64,000 nucleotides of DNA, taken from CAYZXL01 sp964482435 (GTDB lineage Bacteria > Auribacterota > JABMQX01). Below are positions 43,725 to 51,636 of the stretch, piece after piece (positions within the stretch are counted from its first letter, which is position 1; every line of letters begins with the position of its first letter). Location of the stretch: positions 1 through 64,000 of the forward strand of contig CAYZXL010000020.1 in assembly GCA_964482435.1 (NCBI GenBank), written 5' to 3'. Position numbers and translations under genes: made by a program. The notes under the pieces are model-generated. The model was not told the origin of the DNA and ran no database searches. It was given only the letters and a program-made list of their open reading frames with translations.

Positions 43725-44201
43725 TCAGGACACTCCTTTCATTTCTTTTGAGGCTGCTTGAATGGCCTGAACGATTCGTTTATACGTTCCGCAACGGCAT
43801 AAATTATCATTCATAGCTTGAATGATTTGTGAATAGGATGGCTGTGAGTTTTCCCGTAATAGACCATACGCGGTCATAATCATACCCGGTGTGCAGAACC
43901 CACACTGGAGCGCATCATTCTCCATGAACGCCTTCTGCAAGGGGTGAAGGGCTCCGTTTTTGGCCAATCCCTCGATGGTGACGACCTCTTTGTCTTTGAC
44001 ATCCTTTACGGGTGTCTGGCAGGACCGAATGGGTTCGTTGTCCACGAGGACAGTACAAGCGCCACAATAGCCCTCGCCGCATCCGTATTTAGCTCCTGTC
44101 AATGCCAGGTCAGTGCGTAAGACCCACAACAGCATTCGATCGGTATCTAAGGTCAGTTCTGTGGGTTTCCCGTTCACCTTGAATTTGATGGTCTCTTCCA
44201 T
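43725..44201 (-). CDS. 2Fe-2S subunit of molybdenum hydroxylase
   Basis: A 158-residue two-cluster subunit passing electrons from the molybdenum site. The plant-type cluster is CGEGYCGACTVL with the later CQTP; the second cluster is CGFCTPG plus CRCG. There is no signal peptide, so it is likely exported with the large subunit by Tat. The ATG at 44201 follows AGGAG. The upstream frame stays open for 133 codons, but a promoter and good ribosome site favour this start. Confidence 0.92.
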   Translation of the reverse strand: MEETIKFKVNGKPTELTLDTDRMLLWVLRTDLALTGAKYGCGEGYCGACTVLVDNEPIRSCQTPVKDVKDKEVVTIEGLAKNGALHPLQKAFMENDALQCGFCTPGMIMTAYGLLRENSQPSYSQIIQAMNDNLCRCGTYKRIVQAIQAASKEMKGVS

Positions 44202-44238
44202 AACCTGCTCCTGTGATGATTGTGTGCTGTGCAGTTCC

Positions 44239-44267
44239 TTTCTACGCCAGGCAGTCAGGATTGTCAA
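44239..44267 (-). promoter_or_regulatory. Proximal promoter of the molybdenum hydroxylase operon
   Basis: Minus strand TTGACA, 17 bases, TAGAAA. It gives a leader of about 30 bases before ATG 44201. Confidence 0.6.
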
Positions 44268-44609
44268 CTTCGAGATGCTCCGGAGTATCGCTGCCCTTGA
44301 GTGGGCTTGCAGAGGGGGCCCGTCAACAAAATAGGACAGAGGGGGAAAAAGTGGGCCTTTCAGGGCCTTTTCGATAACAGATGATGGGACGTAATAGCTT
44401 GCAGCACAAGATGATAGGTTTGCGATAGATGCTGTTGGAAAAGGCCCAGGTGCAGACAGAGGACGCGGGCCGCCAGAAGGCCCTGGAAAGCCAGGGCAGG
44501 AGGAAGGGGCCAGCAACGCGCGGAAGCCCAATTTCGGAGGGGCAGCGGAGGCTTCGCGGGGCAAGAAGCTGTTGTGTGCGGGACAGATGTTTTTTGCCAT
44601 TTCGGTAAG

Positions 44610-44638
44610 ATTCTACCAAGCTTATGCCAATTTGTCAA
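44610..44638 (-). promoter_or_regulatory. Distal promoter upstream of the molybdenum hydroxylase operon
   Basis: Minus strand TTGACA, 17 bases, TAGAAT, near-ideal. It would make a ~400-base leader to the same operon, or drive a small unrecognised product. Confidence 0.55.
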
Positions 44639-44870
44639 CGATGGGCTTTGAGGGCGTGCGGGCGTGGATGAATCGTTTGGTCGAGGCGGCTGCCTGGCCG
44701 TCCCGCCGGTACATGTGCGAGGTTCACGGCCGAGGTTCGGCCGCACCAGCGCCCGCCCGGGGCGCGAGACAGAAGCGGGGTCCGTGTCCTTCCCTCTGCG
44801 CTGGGCTGCGAACCTTGGTTTCGCGGTCAGTTTTCCGGAACCGACGGGGCGTTGCCGTATCGGTCGGTCT

Positions 44871-47800
44871 TCATCGGGTACGAGGAGTGTCATCGCCGGC
44901 GATTGCCAGGGGCTCGTTGTTGGACTGGAAGGACTTGCCCCCAATTTTTGAGTCGTCGAGCTCGCCTTGCGCGCCGTTGTACTCCCTGAAGTCCGGGTCC
45001 ACACCGACCTGCTTCATGACAAGGCGCTCGATTGGGATAGTGTGCGAATCGAAACTCCCTTCGCCGCTCCAGAGGTGAAAGTGCAAGTGAGCACCGGTCA
45101 CGTCGCCGGTCGCCCCACTCCTCGCCACGACCTCTCCCTGGCTCACAGCGCCGCTCGTCCTCAGAATCTCGCTCAGATGGAGATAGACCGTCGTGAACTT
45201 CTTTCCGCTGGGACCGGTGTGTTCGATGGCGAGCTCCTTGCCGCCGGCCCCTGCGGGGTCGGGATCGTAGTAAACCACCGTACCGTCGGCGGGAGCCAGT
45301 ACGTATGTGCCGGTGGATAGGGCAATGTCCAGTGCATAAGTGTTGTCCCAAGAGCCGTGATCGTAATGGCTCGTCGCCCCGTTGTTCCCCTGAGTGATCG
45401 TCGCGGTGTCGCTCCATGGTGCCCTGAATTCGGGCTGCTCGGACACAGCCGCGGCGTTTCCCTGGACGTCGGTCTTGATCAACCATGCATGTCCGGCACG
45501 GAAGCCCAGAGCGCGCGTGGAACCCGCCAGGATGTATCCTCCGTCCGAACACTGCCGAACGGAGGCCGTGAAGTCGTAGTCGCCTCCGCCGAATGTCTTG
45601 CTCCACTGCTCATTTCCACACGCATCGGTCTTGATCAGCCACGCGTCGTCTGCGCCCTTGGCGAAACTCCAAGTCGTGCCTGCCAGGATGTACCCGCAGT
45701 CGAACGTCTGGTGAACCGACGAGGCAAAGTCCGCGCTCGCCCCGCCGAAGGTCCTTGTCCATTGCGTGGTCCCCTCGTCATCGGTCTTGATCAGCCATGC
45801 ATCATAATCCCCGGCACCGAAACTGGATGTCTGGCCCGCCAGGATATAGCCCCCATCGCAGGTCTGCTCAGCGGAGTAGGCCCATTGGTACCCACTCCCG
45901 CCGAACGTCCTGGCCCAGCTCTCGTTCCCCGACGCATCGGTCTTGACGAGCCACGCGTCCCGCCTCCATGGCCCCGAGCTCTGGGTCATGCCCGCCAGGA
46001 TGTACCCCCCATCGGATGCCCGGCGAACACACTCCGCGAAGTCGGCGTCGCTGCCACCGAATGTCCTGCTCCACTCCTGGGTTCCGCGGGAGTCCGTCCT
46101 GACCAGCCAGCCATCGCGCCCGCTGGGGCCGAGGGTGTCCGTGAAGCCAGCAATGACATATCCGCCATCGGGCGTTTGCTGAACCCACCGCGCCGCGTCG
46201 TACCAGGTGCCCCCGAATGTGTTGCTCCACTCCTCCGTTCCCCGCGAATCGGTCTTGACCAGCCACGCATCCTCCTGCCCCGCGCCGAAGCTGGAGGTCC
46301 CCCCGGCAACGATAAATCCGCCGTCGCTGGTCTGCTGAACTGATGAGGCACCGTCGGCGCCGGTCCCCCCGAATGTCCTGCTCCACTCCTTGGTTCCGCG
46401 CCAGTCCGTCTTGATGAGCCATGCATCCGCCCCGCCAGCCCCGTAGCTGTCTGTTTGGCCGGCGAGGACGTAGCCGCCGTCGGACGTTTGCTCAACACAA
46501 TACATGTAGTCCTCCGCGCCGGCCCCCCCGAATGCCCTGCTCCATGTCGCCGGCTCTGGTTTTAGCTCGGTCCCTCGGCGGTAGGTCTCCTCCGCCAGCG
46601 TCCGCCTCCAGTCCAGAAGCCTCCATGATGCCACGTCCTGGTCCAGGAAGCTGAGGTCAATCGCGAGGTCGCTCGTGACGCCAGCGTTGAGAGCGTAGTC
46701 GTAGGCGAGGGGATTCGCCTGGAAATGGCCGTCGAACTCCAGGTATGGCGCCAGGCTCAGGGAGGGCCCGATGAGGCCTACCACATACGCAGCCACCTTC
46801 ACCTCCACGTAGCACTTGAGCTCGATTTCGCCCTCGATGTTCCAGGTCGGCGTGATGGGGGAGGCATCGCCGCTATGTGTGCGGTACGGGGTCCAATCCC
46901 CGTCACGCATCGTTACGCCGGCAGACAGAGTGTACGATGACCGAATTCCCGCCGTAATCTCCCCCTGAGCGTTCGCTTCAGCCGACATCCCGACGTCGAA
47001 GGACACCGCGGGGGTCACGAGGATGGGAACCCCTAAGACCGGCACAGCGAAGGGCGGGAGGGGCAGTGTGGCGATGCTTTTCTGGAAGTCGCGTTTTATT
47101 TCGCCGCTGGCGGTGGCCTTGACAGTAGCATCGAAGCCGACCGTGCCAGTAAGGTCGAGGTCGAAGGACTCCAAGAGCGATGGCCACCCGATTTCCCCGC
47201 CGATGCTCACGTCGCATGCCAGCTCAATAAAGCCGGAGGTAAACTCGACCTTGAGGCGCTCGCCCTCGTACACCGCGGTCCCGTCAAGAGACAGCCGCTT
47301 CTCGATATGGATTACGCCCGTCCAGGGCCATCCGGGGGACAATGGGAGCACTTCCTCGCCCTCAGGATTCGCATTCCCGACCCTGAAGCTCGCCCGCTCG
47401 AAAATCTCCGGGAGCGTTGCAGGCTCCATAAGGACGTCAACCGTGTGGGAGTCGGGGTGGTCTGTGAGGGAGACGACCTTCACCTTGTAGGGGTTCGCGG
47501 GGTCTGTGCTGACGAGGATGTCGCCGACGGAAATGCCGGGGGAGTCGCCGGTGTAGCTGAAGGTGTACGTGTCGCCCTGCACGGAAATTAGCTTGAGCGG
47601 CGAAGCATCGTCAATGAGAATGACGTTCTGCGCGAGGACGGTCTCAAGCTCCAGCTTGAAGGACCAGGTATAGTTCTCGAGGCGAGAGCCGAGCGTGTCC
47701 GAGACGGAGAGCCTGGCGGTGACCGTCTCGCCGTACCCTCCGTAAGACTCGTCCGCGGCGGGCGTATAGACGAGGAAATCCTCTGAAAAGATGAGCCTCG

Positions 47801-48254
47801 GATCGTCTATCCCGATCGGCGACCTCGCGCCTACCGAAAAGGATATGGATTGAGGGTCAATGCCCGCCTCGTCGGAGAGCCGCACCACAAGCGGCTCCGA
47901 GCGCCCGACCGCGATAGCCCCATCCTTGGGGCTGAGGTAAACGACTTCCGGCGGCTGGGTGTCCAGCTTGCGGATGCGATAGAATCTGACTGGCTCCGCC
48001 GTCTGGTCGCGATAAGTTTCAACGGTCTTTTCGGCAACAAGCGGCTGAGGATTGAGCGCAGCCCATGGCCCATTTAGGTCCGTTGCCGCCTCGATATTGT
48101 AGGACTTCCCCGACAGCGGAAACCAGGTGATGACGAACTCGCTCCCCGGACCCTGGTAGTCGGGCGAAAGCGCGATGGTAGGCTTCAGCTCGACCCCGAA
48201 CGCTCTGGAGCAGAGAAGCAAAACGAAGAACGCAGGAAGAATCACACGTCTCAT
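44871..48254 (-). CDS. Large exported protein: seven 52-residue propeller-like repeats and a C-terminal M23 peptidase
   Basis: A 1127-residue exported protein. Signal peptide 1-21. Residues ~25-560 are beta-rich with a likely Ig/CARDB-like domain (PPEVVYLSPKDGAIAVGRSE). Seven tandem repeats of ~52 residues follow (~residues 590-960), with core WSRTFGG...SDGGYILAG...FGAG..DAWLIKTD; seven copies suggest a closed seven-bladed beta-propeller. The C-terminal ~150 residues are M23: NTYALDIALSTGTYVLAPAD and TGAHLHFHLWSGE, with zinc-binding HxH. Likely acts outside the cell or in the wall. ATG 48254 follows AAAGGGGG. Confidence 0.82.
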   Translation of the reverse strand: MRRVILPAFFVLLLCSRAFGVELKPTIALSPDYQGPGSEFVITWFPLSGKSYNIEAATDLNGPWAALNPQPLVAEKTVETYRDQTAEPVRFYRIRKLDTQPPEVVYLSPKDGAIAVGRSEPLVVRLSDEAGIDPQSISFSVGARSPIGIDDPRLIFSEDFLVYTPAADESYGGYGETVTARLSVSDTLGSRLENYTWSFKLELETVLAQNVILIDDASPLKLISVQGDTYTFSYTGDSPGISVGDILVSTDPANPYKVKVVSLTDHPDSHTVDVLMEPATLPEIFERASFRVGNANPEGEEVLPLSPGWPWTGVIHIEKRLSLDGTAVYEGERLKVEFTSGFIELACDVSIGGEIGWPSLLESFDLDLTGTVGFDATVKATASGEIKRDFQKSIATLPLPPFAVPVLGVPILVTPAVSFDVGMSAEANAQGEITAGIRSSYTLSAGVTMRDGDWTPYRTHSGDASPITPTWNIEGEIELKCYVEVKVAAYVVGLIGPSLSLAPYLEFDGHFQANPLAYDYALNAGVTSDLAIDLSFLDQDVASWRLLDWRRTLAEETYRRGTELKPEPATWSRAFGGAGAEDYMYCVEQTSDGGYVLAGQTDSYGAGGADAWLIKTDWRGTKEWSRTFGGTGADGASSVQQTSDGGFIVAGGTSSFGAGQEDAWLVKTDSRGTEEWSNTFGGTWYDAARWVQQTPDGGYVIAGFTDTLGPSGRDGWLVRTDSRGTQEWSRTFGGSDADFAECVRRASDGGYILAGMTQSSGPWRRDAWLVKTDASGNESWARTFGGSGYQWAYSAEQTCDGGYILAGQTSSFGAGDYDAWLIKTDDEGTTQWTRTFGGASADFASSVHQTFDCGYILAGTTWSFAKGADDAWLIKTDACGNEQWSKTFGGGDYDFTASVRQCSDGGYILAGSTRALGFRAGHAWLIKTDVQGNAAAVSEQPEFRAPWSDTATITQGNNGATSHYDHGSWDNTYALDIALSTGTYVLAPADGTVVYYDPDPAGAGGKELAIEHTGPSGKKFTTVYLHLSEILRTSGAVSQGEVVARSGATGDVTGAHLHFHLWSGEGSFDSHTIPIERLVMKQVGVDPDFREYNGAQGELDDSKIGGKSFQSNNEPLAIAGDDTPRTR

Positions 48255-48368
48255 GTTAAACCCCCTTTCGTAGAGTCCGAGAGAGCCAGGCCGGACGCAC
48301 CTGAGTTCATTCGTGCCACGGTATGCCCCGGGCAGAAGTGACACGGGGTTCCAACTCGTGAATGTACC

Positions 48369-48419
48369 GCAGGCGTCCCCGCCTGCAAAGCTTGAACATG
48401 GGCAAGATGCCCATGCCAC
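48369..48419 (-). repeat. Hairpin pair: GCAGGCG-TCCC-CGCCTGC and CATGGGCA-AGA-TGCCCATG
   Basis: The first stem lies at 48369-48386 and the second at 48397-48415, followed by CCAC. It is another arrangement of the dispersed hairpins. Confidence 0.75.
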
Positions 48420-48523
48420 CGCTTACAAGTCTCCACACGGCGCGCATATTATCCAGGGCCCTCCGCGGAATCAAGCCTTTTCTGCCCAACGGCGCGGCCG
48501 TGTTATGGAGGCTGAGGATTATC

Positions 48524-48610
48524 GCGCCCTTTCAGGGCTTGGGTGATTTGCTTTGATCGGGACCCAGGGCGTTGCCCTGGGCTATGCTATGGCGCCCTTT
48601 CAGGGCTTGG
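48524..48610. repeat. GCGCCCTTTCAGGGCTTGG duplicate flanking CCCAGGG...CCCTGGG hairpin
   Basis: Near-identical copies at 48524-48540 and 48592-48610 flank CCCAGGG-CGTTG-CCCTGGG (48563-48581). All are self-complementary. Confidence 0.7.
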
Positions 48611-48652
48611 TGCCGGGACCGCCCGTACCGCTGGGATCTTGCCGGCTGTCTG

Positions 48653-48751
48653 GGGGGCATCCTGCCCCCGGTTCGACTTCACCAAGACGCAGCATATTGC
48701 GGCTGCTATGTGAGGGCGAGACGCCCCCACGCCTGCCGCCGAGACGGCGGC
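48653..48751. repeat. Three hairpins with 3-base loops
   Basis: GGGGGCA-TCC-TGCCCCC (48653-48669), GGGCG-AGA-CGCCC (48714-48726) and GCCGCCG-AGA-CGGCGGC (48735-48751). All have perfect stems; two share the AGA loop with the dispersed 52-bp repeat. Confidence 0.7.
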
Positions 48752-48845
48752 GTTACATCTACGACGGTCACGTCCGAAGCACAGCCTGGCCGATGCTATT
48801 TGGCAGCGTGCTTTTTTCATCATTTTGCGCGTGATGTACAGCGCG

Positions 48846-51020
48846 TCAAGCCTGCTTGAGAGCGACGGCGCGGATGGGCATGCGACGGATGCGGATGCCG
48901 GTTGCCTGGAAGACAGCATTCGCGATGGCTGGGGCAATGGCAATAATAGGCGTTTCGCCACCGCCCGCCGAGGGAAGATCGGGCCGGTTGAGGAGATGAA
49001 TATCGAGCTCGGGGACGTCCGCGAACCGGGGCACCCGGTATTTCGCAAAGGTCGCATTGAGGACCTTGCCGTTCTCAAACTGAATCTCTTCCGTCAAGGC
49101 GCCGCCCAGGCCCATGACGATACACCCTTCCACTTGCGAACGCAGGTTGTCCGGATTCTGGATGGCTCCGCATTCAAAGACCTCGCAGACGCGGCGCACG
49201 TCAATTCTACCACCTTTGCGGTCCAGTCTTACCTCGACACATGCCGCGACGTAGGAGCCCTTTTCAGTGCCGCAGGCCAATCCCACACCCACGTCAGGGT
49301 GGCTCTTCTCCTTGCGCTCGCTGAAGTCAAACCGTTTCGCGGCGGTCTCGAGGACGGCTCGCAGGCGTGGGTCCTTGATATGAGCGAGCCGAAATGCAAG
49401 CGGGTCGGCGCCGGCCGCTGCGGCAAGTTCGTCCATGAAGGACTCGCGGGCGAAGTTGTTGGCCGTGGCAGCAAGGCAGCGGTACGAACCCTGGCGAAGC
49501 GGCGGATCGGAACCTACGAATTGGGTTCTTTTGTTCGGTACTTCGTAGGGCGACGCAATCGCCGCCCCTCCGGAATTGATGTTGGTGAAATCCCAGGAGA
49601 CGAGGGAGCCGTTCCCGTCCAGCTCTCCCTGTATCTCAATCACTGCTGCTGGCCGGAAATATGCCCAGACAAACTCTTCCTCCCGCGACCACCTCAATGA
49701 CACTGGACGCCCGGCAGCCTTAGCCAATCGAGCAGCCTCCACGGCCACCTCACCCGTATGCTTGCCGCCAAATCCGCCGCCCATATCCGGCATGATGACG
49801 CGAACCTTCGCCGAGTCAATGCCGAAAGCCTGCGCCAGTTGCGAATGCACGCCGAAGGGCGCCTGAGAGCCAGTCCATACCGTCACTTTGCCGTCGTTCC
49901 ACTCGGCGACAGCGGCTCTGGGTTCCATGGGGACATGCTGAATGTAGGGCGCTTCGTAAACGGCGCGGAGGACTTTGCCTGTTCGTTCACCTTCATCTTT
50001 AACGGAGCCGCTCGTCTCGCCGCGTGAGCCGCGTCTGCCTCCTCCGGCCGGCTGGGCATGTTCTTTCAAATAGGAGAAGAGTTCTTTACTCGACGGGTGG
50101 GGGGCTGTTTTCCAGGACGCCGTTCTGGCAATGGCTCTTAATGCCTGGGCTGCACGAAACGACGTTGGGGCAGCGCATCCGACAAAGTCGCCTTCACGCA
50201 CTACCACCACGCCGTCCATGGATTTCGCCTCGGCAAGGTCAACCTCCGTGAGCGTCGCGCCGTAAGAGGGCGGGCGGAGAATCTTTCCGTAGAGCATGTT
50301 GGGCCGGACAATGTCGGACGGGAATCGGTGCGCTCCGGTGACAAGGTCTCGCCGGTTCGGTCTGGGGACAGAAGTCCCAAGCACCTGCCATTCGCTTACC
50401 GGGGTGACCTGCACGTCGGGAGGGATATTCTTCTCGAAGGCTTTCGCAATGTCTTCTGCTCTGGCAAGCTCTGCGTAGCTCATCGTCCGCCCTGTTGCGG
50501 CGTGAGCCACGGCGCCCTCCCGCACCTTCACCTCGCTGCGATTCACCTTCCAGCGTTGACACGCCATGTCAGTCAAGAGCTCTCGCGCGGCTGCGGCCGC
50601 CCTTCGGACGACCGGCACGGTCGAAGGCGTTGTCCGGCTGCCGGCGGTTACCCCATCATCGGGAACCAGTGCCGTGTCGCCCATCACCAACTGGATTTGG
50701 TTTACCGGGACCCGCAATTCCTCCGCCGCTGCCTGAGTGAGTTGCGCGCGGGAGCCCTGCCCTATCTCCACCTTGCCAGTCATGATGGTAATCCTGCCGT
50801 CCTGGTCAATGTGAACTCTCGCCGCAACAGTGCCCGACCCTCGGCCCCCAGTCCCACCACGCTCACCAAAGGAAACGCCGTCCGTAGCAGTGATGAGAAG
50901 ACCTGCGCCGAGGAGTTGCAGGAAGCCGCGTCGGCTCACTTGAGACGTCGGGCGCTGCTCATCATCCAAATCGTAACACTCTGATTCGAGCATCTCGTTT
51001 GAAGGGGTGTGCTTAATCAT
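48846..51020 (-). CDS. Molybdopterin-binding subunit of a second xanthine dehydrogenase-type hydroxylase
   Basis: A 724-residue Tat-exported subunit. Leader: SRRGFLQLLGAGLLITATDG. Signatures: GKVEIGQGSRAQLTQAAAEE, DMGGGFGGKHTGEVAVEA, RQGSYRCLAATANNFARESF and the catalytic Glu in AGGGETPIIAIAP. It overlaps its 2Fe-2S subunit gene by 4 bases. No xdhC or FAD subunit is nearby, so it may share the XdhC at 40489-41553. The start 51020 follows GGAGGTG. It is a divergent paralog of the 41564-43723 protein. Confidence 0.92.
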   Translation of the reverse strand: MIKHTPSNEMLESECYDLDDEQRPTSQVSRRGFLQLLGAGLLITATDGVSFGERGGTGGRGSGTVAARVHIDQDGRITIMTGKVEIGQGSRAQLTQAAAEELRVPVNQIQLVMGDTALVPDDGVTAGSRTTPSTVPVVRRAAAAARELLTDMACQRWKVNRSEVKVREGAVAHAATGRTMSYAELARAEDIAKAFEKNIPPDVQVTPVSEWQVLGTSVPRPNRRDLVTGAHRFPSDIVRPNMLYGKILRPPSYGATLTEVDLAEAKSMDGVVVVREGDFVGCAAPTSFRAAQALRAIARTASWKTAPHPSSKELFSYLKEHAQPAGGGRRGSRGETSGSVKDEGERTGKVLRAVYEAPYIQHVPMEPRAAVAEWNDGKVTVWTGSQAPFGVHSQLAQAFGIDSAKVRVIMPDMGGGFGGKHTGEVAVEAARLAKAAGRPVSLRWSREEEFVWAYFRPAAVIEIQGELDGNGSLVSWDFTNINSGGAAIASPYEVPNKRTQFVGSDPPLRQGSYRCLAATANNFARESFMDELAAAAGADPLAFRLAHIKDPRLRAVLETAAKRFDFSERKEKSHPDVGVGLACGTEKGSYVAACVEVRLDRKGGRIDVRRVCEVFECGAIQNPDNLRSQVEGCIVMGLGGALTEEIQFENGKVLNATFAKYRVPRFADVPELDIHLLNRPDLPSAGGGETPIIAIAPAIANAVFQATGIRIRRMPIRAVALKQA

Positions 51021-51499
51021 CGAGTTTTCACCTCCGAAGCTTGCCGGGCGGCGCGGTGAATCGCAGTCAGGATTTTCGGATAACCGCAGCACCGGCAGAG
51101 ATTGCCGTTCATCCCGCTCACAATCTCCTCATCGGTGGAATGCGGGTTTTTCTCCAAAAGCGACGCCGCGGTCATAATCATGCCCGGCGTGCAGTAGCCG
51201 CATTGAACGGCATCCTCCGCGAGGAATGCTTCCTGAAGGGGGTGCAGGGAATCGCCCTTCGCAAGTCCCTCGATTGTGGTGATTGCTTTCTCATCTGCCT
51301 CGCCTACCGGGGTGATGCAAGACAAAGTTAGCCTTCCGTCCATCAACACCGTACAGGCGCCGCAGAGTCCCTCGCCACAGCCATACTTGGTCCCCGTCAA
51401 GTGAAGGTCTTCCCTCAAGACATCGAGAAGAGGCCGTTCCGGGTCGGTGGTCACGGTTCTTTTCTCGCCATTGACAGTCAGAGTTATCGCAACGTCCAT
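51017..51499 (-). CDS. 2Fe-2S subunit of the second molybdenum hydroxylase
   Basis: A 160-residue iron-sulfur subunit. KYGCGEGLCGACTVL and CGYCTPG plus NLCRCCGYPK are the two cluster signatures. No signal peptide. ATG 51499 follows GGAGG at good spacing. It overlaps the large subunit start by 4 bases, giving coupled synthesis. Confidence 0.92.
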   Translation of the reverse strand: MDVAITLTVNGEKRTVTTDPERPLLDVLREDLHLTGTKYGCGEGLCGACTVLMDGRLTLSCITPVGEADEKAITTIEGLAKGDSLHPLQEAFLAEDAVQCGYCTPGMIMTAASLLEKNPHSTDEEIVSGMNGNLCRCCGYPKILTAIHRAARQASEVKTR

Positions 51500-51636
51500 A
51501 GCTTGCCTCCATAAACGCGGCTTTCCTCGGCTAACCGCGAGCAATAGCTTGTCCGCCTTTCTGCGCGCCATTATAATTCATTGTGTTGGTTCAAGACAGT
51601 TTTTCCGCCGAATCATCCAGTAAAGGGCATACCACA

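Larger units (their letters stand above)
44202..44870. other. Upstream region of molybdenum hydroxylase operon, no gene
   Basis: Holds two promoters (below) and no convincing gene. The frame upstream of the 2Fe-2S subunit is open but lacks any family likeness. Confidence 0.5.
48255..48845. other. Repeat-dense gap, no gene
   Basis: 591 bases with at least eight short hairpins (48369-48751) and two copies of GCGCCCTTTCAGGGCTTGG-type sequence; no gene was found. Confidence 0.55.

Noticed and set aside
44202..44603. Possible molybdenum cofactor riboswitch in the long leader
   Set aside because: I could not find the paired stems expected; long leader may be an artefact of the distal promoter.
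45357..46343. A 328-codon plus-strand frame with internal repeats
   Set aside because: It is antisense to the seven propeller repeats of the 44871-48254 gene; its repetition is only the shadow of theirs.
45414..46560. Regular repeats that could suggest a CRISPR or minisatellite
   Set aside because: Period is ~156 bases (52 codons), in frame and diverged as protein repeats; no short identical repeats with unique spacers.
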